From NCBI GenBank assembly GCA_007116295.1, contig SKIS01000004.1, positions 1-7,847 on the forward strand: DNA of 7,847 nucleotides. Direction: 5' to 3'. The position numbers were made by a program, and so were the translations under genes. Shown piece by piece: positions 1 through 6,392 of the stretch; position 1 is the first letter of the stretch; the number at the start of each line of letters is the position of its first letter. Under the pieces are notes generated by a model, which saw only the letters and a list, made by a program, of their open reading frames with translations, had not been told where the DNA came from and did no database searches. This stretch comes from Candidatus Woesearchaeota archaeon. GTDB taxonomy: Archaea > Nanobdellota > Nanobdellia > Woesearchaeales > 21-14-0-10-32-9.

Positions 1-6
1 TATTGC

Positions 7-2301
7 ATGAGCTGGCTAAAATTTTTGTTTCCAAAACTTCAAAGTAAAAAACAAGTAAGCTTAGTTTTTTTATTTGTTTTCACCTTACTAATCGCTCTTA
101 GTTTTTATGGTTATTTGAACATAAATTTTTTTGTAAACGAAGACATGGTTATAAGGATAGAGCCTAGTTATGTCTCTTTTGATGAAAAAAATAATGCTAC
201 AGCTCAAGTTCAAATAGATTTGACTGTTAACAATCATTGGCTTTGCTCAAATGAGTGCGAAGTAAAGTTTTATGATGTGAGTAATGATAATGTTTTGTAC
301 ACGGAGCTTATACAAGTCCCTAGTTTTTATCAGCAAAGCTATTTTTTTAACTTAACTCCTAGTGGAATGGCCGGACAAGATGTTTATAATTTTGAAACTA
401 CATGCATAAATATAGAAACTCCTTTTTGTCAGGCTAGAACTTTACCTGTGACAAGAAAAAATTTGATTACTGTAAATTATGACTTAACAGATGAGCAAGA
501 GATACAAAGAAATGTTTTTTTAGAGTCATTAGAATCTTATAAAGAGGTTTTAAGATTAGGCTTTTGGGAGTTGGAAAAATCCCACAAAGCGACTTCTGTT
601 TACTCCTTTGATTTTAGCTCTTATTTTGGTTTTATAGATTATTATTTAGATGAGTTTGAGCTCAAAGAGAGTATTTTTAGTCTTAGAAAAGATGAATATT
701 CTAGCTACGTTTTTAACTCCGAAGAGTTAGAAAACGAACTTGAAAATATGAAAGACATATACACCACGTCTGTTTTGATAACCGAGCCCATTCTTAACTA
801 TCCTTCTTTACATAACGAGTTAATAGATACTCTATTTGTTTCCAACAGCGTTTATACTACTTCTAATCTAATTGGTTATGATGCTACAAATTATGTGGCT
901 AATGCAGTTAGTGCAAACTCCTTGCTTAATGAAAGAGATGCTTATAACTATAATTTTTTGTTAGAACTACAAGAAGATCTAAACAATTATTCATTTTCTC
1001 AATATATTAATTTGACCAACGATCCTAACTTAACATCTTTTGTTGATTTTTTAAGTTTAACTCAAAGAAACCTGTTAAATCAGACTCAAACAAGTTATTT
1101 TAATGAATCACTAGAGTTAAACGAAGCTAGGTGCGAACTTATTTTAAACAGTAACCTTTCCCACCCTTATATTAACCAGACAATTTCTCTTAGCAATAAA
1201 CTTCATTATTTAGAATCATTGAATTATACTTCTTCATGGAAAGAGAGATATGAGAATTTTTTAATAAATGAAATTCAGATTAATAATTTGACTAGACAAG
1301 AATATGAAGAGGTCAATGTTGATTATAATGATGTCATCCTAACTCCTTTACTCCAAGATTATCAAGCTAGTTGCTCTAGCATAAACGAAGATTTAGTTTT
1401 AACACAGTCAAAGGTTGATTTAGATATTGTTAGTGTTGATAAGAGAAATTATGAAATAGTTCACCCAGAGCCTATTTGTTGCGCTTTCGGAGCGTGTGAT
1501 AAGTGTTATAGTAACCAAAGAAGACCTCTTATTTTAGTTCATGGACATGCTTTTAGTAGAGAAAGCACTCCTGATTATAGCACAGACGTTTTTAATGACT
1601 TAATTTTTCATCTAAACAGCGAGGAGCTATATATTTCAGGAGGATTAGTTAGTCAACGACCTTTAGGAACATTTATTCAAAGAGATCTTGGCAAAAGCCC
1701 CTTACCATTTGTTTTTAAAACAACGTATTATTATACTTCTTTTTGGCAAGAATTTGATTACATCATAAGTATTTCCAAGTCTGAAAACATAGACACTTAT
1801 AGTGAAAGATTAGATGAAATAGTTCAAGAAGTCAAATATGCTACTGGAAGTGAGAAAGTCGATATAGTAGCACATAGCATGGGAGGATTGGTTTCAAGAA
1901 ATTATTTGAGATTGTACGGAGAAGATAGCGTTGAAAACCTCATATTAGTTGGAGCTCCAAACAAAGGCATAACAGATAGAGTTTATAGTCTTTGCACACT
2001 TTTTGGTGTGAATAAAGAGTGTCAGGATATGTATAAAGAGAGTTCTTTTATCGCTACTTTAAATGAAGATCCACCACCAAGTATAAACGTTGTAAATATT
2101 ATTGGAGAAGGATGTGATATGGGTAGAGATCCAAAAGGAGATGGAGTTGTAACAGTTGAAAATGCAGAACTAGATTTTGCAACAAATTACTATTTTGAAG
2201 GAATATGCGAGCCAAGATTAACCTTGCATTCCGCTATGTTAAAGCCTAGTAAATATCCTGAGATATATTCTGTTATAAAAAAAGAGCTTGGCTTAATTTA
2301 A
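7..2301 (+). CDS. Signal-anchored surface protein with C-terminal alpha/beta-hydrolase (lipase/PGAP1-like) domain
   Basis: Residues 1-16 are basic and residues 17-37 form one hydrophobic helix, so the protein is probably anchored with its bulk outside the cell. Residues 45-160 look beta-rich with Cys80, Cys84, Cys133 and Cys141. Residues 160-480 are Leu/Asn/Glu-rich, probably a helical stalk. From about 505 there is an alpha/beta-hydrolase domain: oxyanion-hole VHGHAF (511-516), nucleophile elbow AHSMGG with Ser624, GAPNKG (649-654), candidate acid Asp712 in GDGVV, and candidate His741 in LTLHSAML. These motifs fit esterases/lipases of the PGAP1/triacylglycerol-lipase type; the substrate is unknown. 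A Cys cluster (491, 492, 497, 500) precedes the domain, and further Cys (663, 672, 703, 734) suggest extracellular disulfides. I recall similar large proteins in DPANN archaea. The ATG at 7 fits the anchor topology, but the frame is open to the window edge, so an upstream start is possible and the promoter is not visible. The 3' end overlaps ileS. Confidence 0.85.
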   Translation: MSWLKFLFPKLQSKKQVSLVFLFVFTLLIALSFYGYLNINFFVNEDMVIRIEPSYVSFDEKNNATAQVQIDLTVNNHWLCSNECEVKFYDVSNDNVLYTELIQVPSFYQQSYFFNLTPSGMAGQDVYNFETTCINIETPFCQARTLPVTRKNLITVNYDLTDEQEIQRNVFLESLESYKEVLRLGFWELEKSHKATSVYSFDFSSYFGFIDYYLDEFELKESIFSLRKDEYSSYVFNSEELENELENMKDIYTTSVLITEPILNYPSLHNELIDTLFVSNSVYTTSNLIGYDATNYVANAVSANSLLNERDAYNYNFLLELQEDLNNYSFSQYINLTNDPNLTSFVDFLSLTQRNLLNQTQTSYFNESLELNEARCELILNSNLSHPYINQTISLSNKLHYLESLNYTSSWKERYENFLINEIQINNLTRQEYEEVNVDYNDVILTPLLQDYQASCSSINEDLVLTQSKVDLDIVSVDKRNYEIVHPEPICCAFGACDKCYSNQRRPLILVHGHAFSRESTPDYSTDVFNDLIFHLNSEELYISGGLVSQRPLGTFIQRDLGKSPLPFVFKTTYYYTSFWQEFDYIISISKSENIDTYSERLDEIVQEVKYATGSEKVDIVAHSMGGLVSRNYLRLYGEDSVENLILVGAPNKGITDRVYSLCTLFGVNKECQDMYKESSFIATLNEDPPPSINVVNIIGEGCDMGRDPKGDGVVTVENAELDFATNYYFEGICEPRLTLHSAMLKPSKYPEIYSVIKKELGLI
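2277..2283 (-). terminator. Possible T-tract terminator of ileS
   Basis: Seven consecutive T on the minus strand begin about 10 nt past the ileS stop codon, inside the 3' end of the convergent hydrolase gene. Archaeal RNA polymerase terminates at short U-runs, so this could end ileS transcripts. A Lys-Lys codon run in the opposite gene explains the same bases, so the evidence is weak. Confidence 0.35.
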
Positions 2302-5094
2302 GACTTTTAAACCTAGCAATACTTTTGCATCATTTATCTTGAAAGACTGTTCTCCACCTTCTTTTATATTTTTAGCTTGAACAGCGTTCATAATTTCTTC
2401 TTTGCTTTCTTTTATTGCTTGTAAAATTAATTCGTCATTTGTTTGGAGATGCAACTCTATAGTATTTTTTATTGTTAAGTCATTGTTTTTTCTTAACTGA
2501 TTTATTCTTCTTATAAGTTCTCTTGTAATCCCTTCTTTTTTGAGTTCTTCATCTATTTGAGTGTTTAGCTCTACTTCTATGTCTTCTCCTTTTTCGAAAG
2601 TTATTTCTTTTAAGTTAACCTCATCTAATATTAGATCAGAGTATTCTTTTTCTAAGCTAACACCCTTTATTTTTGCACTTCTAAGCGCCTGCCTTACCGG
2701 TATCCCTGCTTTTTCTCTCGCATCCAATAATTTGCTTGAAATAAGTCTTGTAAGATCCATTTTTTCATGTAGAGAAACATCTATTCTTTTAGTTTCCATA
2801 GCTGGCCAATCTTGTAAATGAACTGACTCTCCTTTTAGGTCCATATATATTGCTTCGCTTATGAAAGGAGTGAATGGAGCCATAATTTTGCTTAGTTGAC
2901 AAAGAGTTGTTGTAAGTGTGCTTATTGCGTGAGAATCTCCTTCTTTTAATCTTTCTCGGCTTCTTCTAACATGCCATTGGCTTAGATCTAATACGAAGTC
3001 TTGTATTGGCCTAGTCGCTGTTTGCAGTTTGTAAGAGTCCATGTTTTGAGTTACTTCTTGTTTTAAGACTTCTAGTTTGCTAAGAATCCATTTGTCTAGT
3101 ACATGATTTGAATTTTCTTCTTTTACTTTTTTGCACATAGAATGGAATTTTTTTATGTTCCAAACCGTGTTTATTAATTTGTTATAAACTTCTCTTACTC
3201 CTTCTTCACTGAATCGAAGATTTTTTGCTTCTACAACCGGACTTGAAAGTAAGTAGTATCTAACAGCATCAGCACCATATTCTTCTAATATGTAGTTTGG
3301 ATCAGGGTAGTTTTTTAGCCTTTTACTCATTTTTTTCCCATCTTCAGCTAAAACTATTCCATTTACTATTACATTTTTGAAGGCAGGATTGCTTCCTCCA
3401 GGTATAGAGTTATGTTTTGTAAGAGCAGTTGCTAATACGTGTAAGGTGTAAAACCATCCTCTTGTTTGATCTTGACCTTCTGCTATAAAGTTTGCAGGAA
3501 AGCCTTTTTCTAATAACTCTTTGTTTTCAAAAGGATAATGATGTTGAGCGTAAGGCATACTACCACTTTCAAACCAACAATCTAGAACTTCAGGTATTTT
3601 TTTGTATTTCTTATTATTTTTAGTTATAACTATGTCATCCAAGTATTCTTTGTGTAAGTCACGAATTTTTTTTCCAGACAACTCCTCTAATTCTTTTATG
3701 CTTCCAACACATATTAAGTCACCATCTTCTGCTTGCCATATAGGCATAGGTGTTCCCCAATACCTGCTTCTGCTAATAGCCCAATCTTTAGAATTTTCAA
3801 GCCATTTTCCAAATCTTCCTTCTTTTATGTGGCTTGGCTCCCAATTTATTTTTTGGTTGTTTTGAAGCATTTCTTTTTTTATTTTTGTAACTTCAACGAA
3901 CCAAGAATCCGCAGCATAATTTAGGAGTGGCGTGTCGCATCTCCAACAATGAGGATAGCTATGAGAGTATTTTTTCTTTGAAAATAGTCCATCATTGTAA
4001 TGGAGCCATTTTATTATTTCTATATCTGTTTTTTGAGGATTTTCTTTGGGTTTTACTTTCAACCCTTCGAAATCAGTTATTTCTTTCGTGAACCTTCCAC
4101 TCATATCAACGTGTTGTATCCAACCAGTTTCGTGTTTTCTTCCAAGTTCATAGTCATCTTCTCCAAATGCAGGAGCTATATGAACTACTCCTGTACCATC
4201 TTGATCATCTACAAAGTTTGCTAGCACTACTTTGAAGCTATTTTTATTTTCTTTAAAATAAGGAAATAAAGGAACGTATTCTTTATTTTCTAGCTCTTTT
4301 CCTTTGAATTCTTGCACTATTGTTCCTTCAACTTGTTGTTTTTGGTTTTTGGCCAAAATATAGAATTTTCCTTCTTTTTCTATTTTAACATAAGTTATCT
4401 TAGGATTTACAGCTAGTAAAACATTTCCAGGAAGCGTCCAAGGAGTCGTGGTCCATGCTAAAAAATAAGTATCTTTTTGATCTTTTACTTTAAATTGTGC
4501 AGTTACACTTATATCCTTTATGTCTTTGTATCCTTGAGTTACTTCAAAGTTTGATAGCGTTGTTTCACATCTAGGACAGATATGCATAGATTTTTTTCCT
4601 TGATAAATCAAACCATTATTGTAAAGCTCTTTAAAAACCCACCATATAGACTCCATAAACTCAGGGTTCATAGTTTTGTAGTCATTTTCCATATCAACCC
4701 ATCTTCCAAGCCTGGTTATGGTTCTTTTCCATTCTTTTGCATACTTCAAAACAGAGCTTCTACATGCATCATTGAAGTTTTTTACCCCGTAGTCTTCTAT
4801 ATCTTTTTTGCTTCTAAGATCTAAATCTTGCTCTATTATGTTTTCTACAGGCAAGCCATGACAATCCCAACCCCATTTTCTCTCTACTTTATAGCCTTTC
4901 ATAGTCCAATATCTTGGGACAGCATCTTTCATACAACTAGAAACTAGGTGGCCATAATGAGGTAGACCTGTAGCAAAAGGAGGCCCGTCATAGAATGTAA
5001 AAATCTTATTTTTGTTTTTTAGAGATTTTTCAAATACTTTATTTTTTTCCCAGAGACTTATTATATCTAATTCTTGTTTTACTATTTCTTTCAT
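2293..5094 (-). CDS. ileS: Isoleucyl-tRNA synthetase, archaeal/eukaryotic type
   Basis: Class I cytosolic synthetase that charges tRNA-Ile with isoleucine using ATP and hydrolyses mischarged valine. All domains are visible in its 933 residues: FYDGPPFATG plus HIGH-type HYGH (46-49); WGWDCHGLPVE (75-84); Zn-type pairs CPRC (173-176) and CWRC (383-386); CP1 editing domain with the Thr-rich TTTPWTLP (215-222) and the His305/Asp314 positions expected of active editing; DCWFESGSMP (505-514); AEGQDQTRGWFYT (538-550); KMSKR (588-592); and an anticodon-binding helical domain with WHVRRSRER (707-715) and MAPFTPF (738-744). The motif style is that of the archaeal/eukaryotic (type 2) enzymes. Archaeal homologues as I remember them exceed 1000 residues, so this one is compact, mainly at the C-terminus, but it ends naturally with TAA and no catalytic element is missing. 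The ATG at 5094 is supported by a TATA box 30-31 nt upstream. No Shine-Dalgarno is seen, consistent with a (nearly) leaderless mRNA. Its stop lies inside the last codons of the convergent hydrolase gene. Confidence 0.98.
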   Translation of the reverse strand: MKEIVKQELDIISLWEKNKVFEKSLKNKNKIFTFYDGPPFATGLPHYGHLVSSCMKDAVPRYWTMKGYKVERKWGWDCHGLPVENIIEQDLDLRSKKDIEDYGVKNFNDACRSSVLKYAKEWKRTITRLGRWVDMENDYKTMNPEFMESIWWVFKELYNNGLIYQGKKSMHICPRCETTLSNFEVTQGYKDIKDISVTAQFKVKDQKDTYFLAWTTTPWTLPGNVLLAVNPKITYVKIEKEGKFYILAKNQKQQVEGTIVQEFKGKELENKEYVPLFPYFKENKNSFKVVLANFVDDQDGTGVVHIAPAFGEDDYELGRKHETGWIQHVDMSGRFTKEITDFEGLKVKPKENPQKTDIEIIKWLHYNDGLFSKKKYSHSYPHCWRCDTPLLNYAADSWFVEVTKIKKEMLQNNQKINWEPSHIKEGRFGKWLENSKDWAISRSRYWGTPMPIWQAEDGDLICVGSIKELEELSGKKIRDLHKEYLDDIVITKNNKKYKKIPEVLDCWFESGSMPYAQHHYPFENKELLEKGFPANFIAEGQDQTRGWFYTLHVLATALTKHNSIPGGSNPAFKNVIVNGIVLAEDGKKMSKRLKNYPDPNYILEEYGADAVRYYLLSSPVVEAKNLRFSEEGVREVYNKLINTVWNIKKFHSMCKKVKEENSNHVLDKWILSKLEVLKQEVTQNMDSYKLQTATRPIQDFVLDLSQWHVRRSRERLKEGDSHAISTLTTTLCQLSKIMAPFTPFISEAIYMDLKGESVHLQDWPAMETKRIDVSLHEKMDLTRLISSKLLDAREKAGIPVRQALRSAKIKGVSLEKEYSDLILDEVNLKEITFEKGEDIEVELNTQIDEELKKEGITRELIRRINQLRKNNDLTIKNTIELHLQTNDELILQAIKESKEEIMNAVQAKNIKEGGEQSFKINDAKVLLGLKVLN

Positions 5095-5120
5095 TTTAAC
5101 ATAAAAAAGATTGAGAGTGT

Positions 5121-5128
5121 TTTATAAA
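5121..5128 (-). promoter_or_regulatory. TATA box of ileS
   Basis: The minus strand reads TTTATAAA, centred about 30.5 nt upstream of the ileS ATG. With the usual archaeal spacing of 26-27 nt from TATA centre to transcription start, RNA would begin about 4 nt before the ATG, giving a nearly leaderless mRNA. This matches the absence of a Shine-Dalgarno sequence. Confidence 0.65.
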
Positions 5129-5137
5129 AAACTTACG

Positions 5138-5175
5138 AAAAAAAAGAAAAAAATGTGAAGGAATTAGTTCCTTCA
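5138..5175 (-). terminator. Hairpin plus T-tract terminator after the ileS-proximal pilin-like gene
   Basis: On the minus strand a perfect 8-bp inverted repeat, TGAAGGAA / TTCCTTCA with a 4-nt CTAA loop (5156-5175), is followed two bases later by seven T, a C, and eight more T (5138-5153). The first arm contains the TGA stop codon of the pilin-like gene. This has the layout of a bacterial Rho-independent terminator; the T-tract alone would suffice for archaeal termination. It separates the pilin pair from ileS, so ileS needs its own promoter, which is present. Confidence 0.8.
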
Positions 5176-5676
5176 GTTTTCAACACTAGAGTAAATTTCT
5201 CCTTCTAATGTCTTAACAAATTGTTCAGCTGTATCTTGAACGTTTCTATGCGTTATGATGAATTGAACTCTTTCTTTTCCACCAGCATTTTCTAAATGTT
5301 CCTTATCAGCTGATTCAAATGCACAAGTGAATGTTCTTTGAGAGTTAGGATTTATAGTCCAATTCCCTATATCAGATGCGTTAAAGTTTGTACATTGAAC
5401 GTTTTGATTTATAGACGTACTATAAGTGAAGTTCATAAAAACCACTCCGTCACTTAAACCATTTCTTGCTGAAAAACTAGCGTTATCCGCTCTCAATATA
5501 AATTGGTTTGCATCACAAGTTAATGGACTTCCCATTATACATCTATCGCTGACGAATCTACTCGGGTCTAAAACACCAAAGTATGCTAAAGCACTTATCA
5601 TAACTAGTATAACAAGAAAAGCCCAACCATACGTAGTTAAGAATTCAAGTGCTGCTTGTCCTTTTTTTCTATTCAT
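5173..5676 (-). CDS. Pilin-like secreted protein with class III signal peptide (paralogue 1)
   Basis: The 167-residue product has a short basic leader MNRKKG followed by QAALEF and a hydrophobic helix (about 10-36). This fits archaeal class III/prepilin-type signals, with predicted cleavage between Gly6 and Gln7 by a FlaK/EppA-like peptidase and Glu at mature position 5. The mature part is a small beta-rich ectodomain with Cys46, Cys54, Cys95 and Cys118, all conserved in the neighbouring paralogue, and sequons at NAS, NFT and NWT. The likely role is a subunit of a pilus-like filament or another anchored surface protein; no specific function can be assigned. The ATG at 5676 is chosen over an in-frame TTG at 5694 because the TTG lies within the ribosome-binding site. 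The upstream paralogue on the same strand is 111 bp away; the two may be co-transcribed or separately promoted. Confidence 0.88.
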   Translation of the reverse strand: MNRKKGQAALEFLTTYGWAFLVILVMISALAYFGVLDPSRFVSDRCIMGSPLTCDANQFILRADNASFSARNGLSDGVVFMNFTYSTSINQNVQCTNFNASDIGNWTINPNSQRTFTCAFESADKEHLENAGGKERVQFIITHRNVQDTAEQFVKTLEGEIYSSVEN

Positions 5677-5686
5677 TTTAATTATC

Positions 5687-5692
5687 CACCTC
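5687..5692 (-). promoter_or_regulatory. Shine-Dalgarno site deciding the start of pilin-like paralogue 1
   Basis: The minus strand reads GAGGTG, a perfect match to the archaeal anti-Shine-Dalgarno (complement GGAGGTGATC), followed by a 10-nt spacer and ATG at 5676. It shows that SD-led initiation is used in this genome, and it rules out the TTG at 5694, which overlaps the site. Confidence 0.75.
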
Positions 5693-5710
5693 AAATATTA
5701 TTTGAATTAC

Positions 5711-5740
5711 TATATATCCTTTTTGGGAGAATATTTATTT
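5711..5740 (-). promoter_or_regulatory. Candidate promoter elements upstream of pilin-like paralogue 1
   Basis: Two AT-rich TATA-like stretches occur on the minus strand: GATATATA (5711-5718) and AAATAAATA (5732-5740). By the usual spacing the first would start RNA near 5688 and cut into the Shine-Dalgarno. The second would start near 5709 and leave a leader of about 33 nt containing the whole site, so it fits better. Neither is certain, and read-through from the upstream paralogue is also possible. Confidence 0.4.
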
Positions 5741-5776
5741 TAATAAGCCCTTAAGTCCTATTTAAATGTTTCGGAG

Positions 5777-5785
5777 AAATAAAAA
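5777..5785 (-). terminator. T-tract after pilin-like paralogue 2
   Basis: Minus-strand TTTTTATTT begins 2 nt after the TAA stop of the upstream pilin-like gene. This is compatible with an archaeal U-tract terminator. There is no hairpin, so termination may be partial. Confidence 0.4.
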
Positions 5786-5787
5786 GA

Positions 5788-6303
5788 TTACTCGACACTA
5801 GCGTATATCTCTCCATTAATAGATTTTTCGAATTGACCAGTTGTATCTCTTAAAGTCCTGTAAGTCATAGAAAAAGTTATTCTTTCCTTACCACCTGCAT
5901 TAGCTAGATGATTTGTATCATCAGATTCAAAGTCACAAGTTAAAATTTTTGTAGAATCTCTGTTTATAGTCCAATTACCTTCATAACCCGGATCTGTGTC
6001 ATCAAAATTAGTGCAAGTAACATCTTGACTTATAGAACTAGAATAAGTTATTCCTGTTATTAGTATGCCATCATTCAGACCATTTCTAACTAAAAAAGTC
6101 GCACCTGAATCTCTTAAAACGAATTGATTAGTATCACAAGTTAGAGGACTTCCCATAATACACCTGTCCCCAACAAATCTACTAGGATCTAAAACACCAA
6201 AATAGCTAAGCGCGCTTATCATAACTAGTATAACAAGAAAAGCCCAACCATACGTAGTTAAAAACTCTAATGCTGCTTGCCCTCTTTTTATTTTTTTACT
6301 CAT
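5788..6303 (-). CDS. Pilin-like secreted protein with class III signal peptide (paralogue 2)
   Basis: The 171-residue product is a paralogue of the next gene downstream. The leader MSKKIKRG precedes QAALEF, with predicted cleavage between Gly8 and Gln9, then a hydrophobic helix to about residue 38. The block from the helix through DPSRFV.DRCIMGSPLTCD is almost identical in both proteins; the rest of the ectodomain is diverged but alignable, with GNWTIN, a T-C-(A/D)-F-E-S motif and NAGGKER shared. Four cysteines (48, 56, 97, 123) are conserved and probably form two disulfides outside the cell. It is likely a filament subunit or anchored surface protein. The ATG at 6303 is preferred over an in-frame TTG at 6321, because the TATA box places the transcription start about 4 nt before this ATG, downstream of the TTG. 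No Shine-Dalgarno is visible, unlike its paralogue. Confidence 0.88.
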   Translation of the reverse strand: MSKKIKRGQAALEFLTTYGWAFLVILVMISALSYFGVLDPSRFVGDRCIMGSPLTCDTNQFVLRDSGATFLVRNGLNDGILITGITYSSSISQDVTCTNFDDTDPGYEGNWTINRDSTKILTCDFESDDTNHLANAGGKERITFSMTYRTLRDTTGQFEKSINGEIYASVE

Positions 6304-6329
6304 TTTAAATAAGTTTATCAAAATGTTAG

Positions 6330-6337
6330 TATATAAA
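6330..6337 (-). promoter_or_regulatory. TATA box of pilin-like paralogue 2
   Basis: Minus-strand TTTATATA is centred 30.5 nt upstream of the ATG, exactly the distance seen for ileS. It predicts a near-leaderless mRNA. It lies in the 89-bp divergent intergenic region shared with the ATPase promoter. Confidence 0.65.
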
Positions 6338-6361
6338 GGTTTTTATTTTTGACTCAAAACT

Positions 6362-6369
6362 TTTATAAT
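6362..6369 (+). promoter_or_regulatory. TATA box of the AAA+ ATPase gene
   Basis: Plus-strand TTTATAAT is centred 27.5 nt before the ATG at 6393, preceded by an A-rich stretch that could serve as BRE. Expected transcription start is at or within 1-2 nt of the start codon, so the mRNA should be leaderless. No Shine-Dalgarno precedes this ATG. Confidence 0.6.
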
Positions 6370-6392
6370 AAGAAACCTCTTCCCAAGGCTTT

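Noticed and set aside
2561..4824. Plus-strand open frames of 63-87 codons inside ileS
   Set aside because: All lie opposite an unambiguous synthetase and have Phe/Ser-rich antisense-type translations.
5677..5694. TTG start six codons upstream of the pilin-like paralogue 1 ATG (same situation at 6304-6321 for paralogue 2)
   Set aside because: The TTG at 5694 overlaps the Shine-Dalgarno; the one at 6321 lies upstream of the transcription start predicted from the TATA box. Both would also spoil the short basic class III leader.
5426..5743. Plus-strand 105-codon frame opposite pilin-like paralogue 1
   Set aside because: It is antisense to a clear class III signal gene with a paralogue and crosses that gene's ribosome-binding site. 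No independent evidence supports it.
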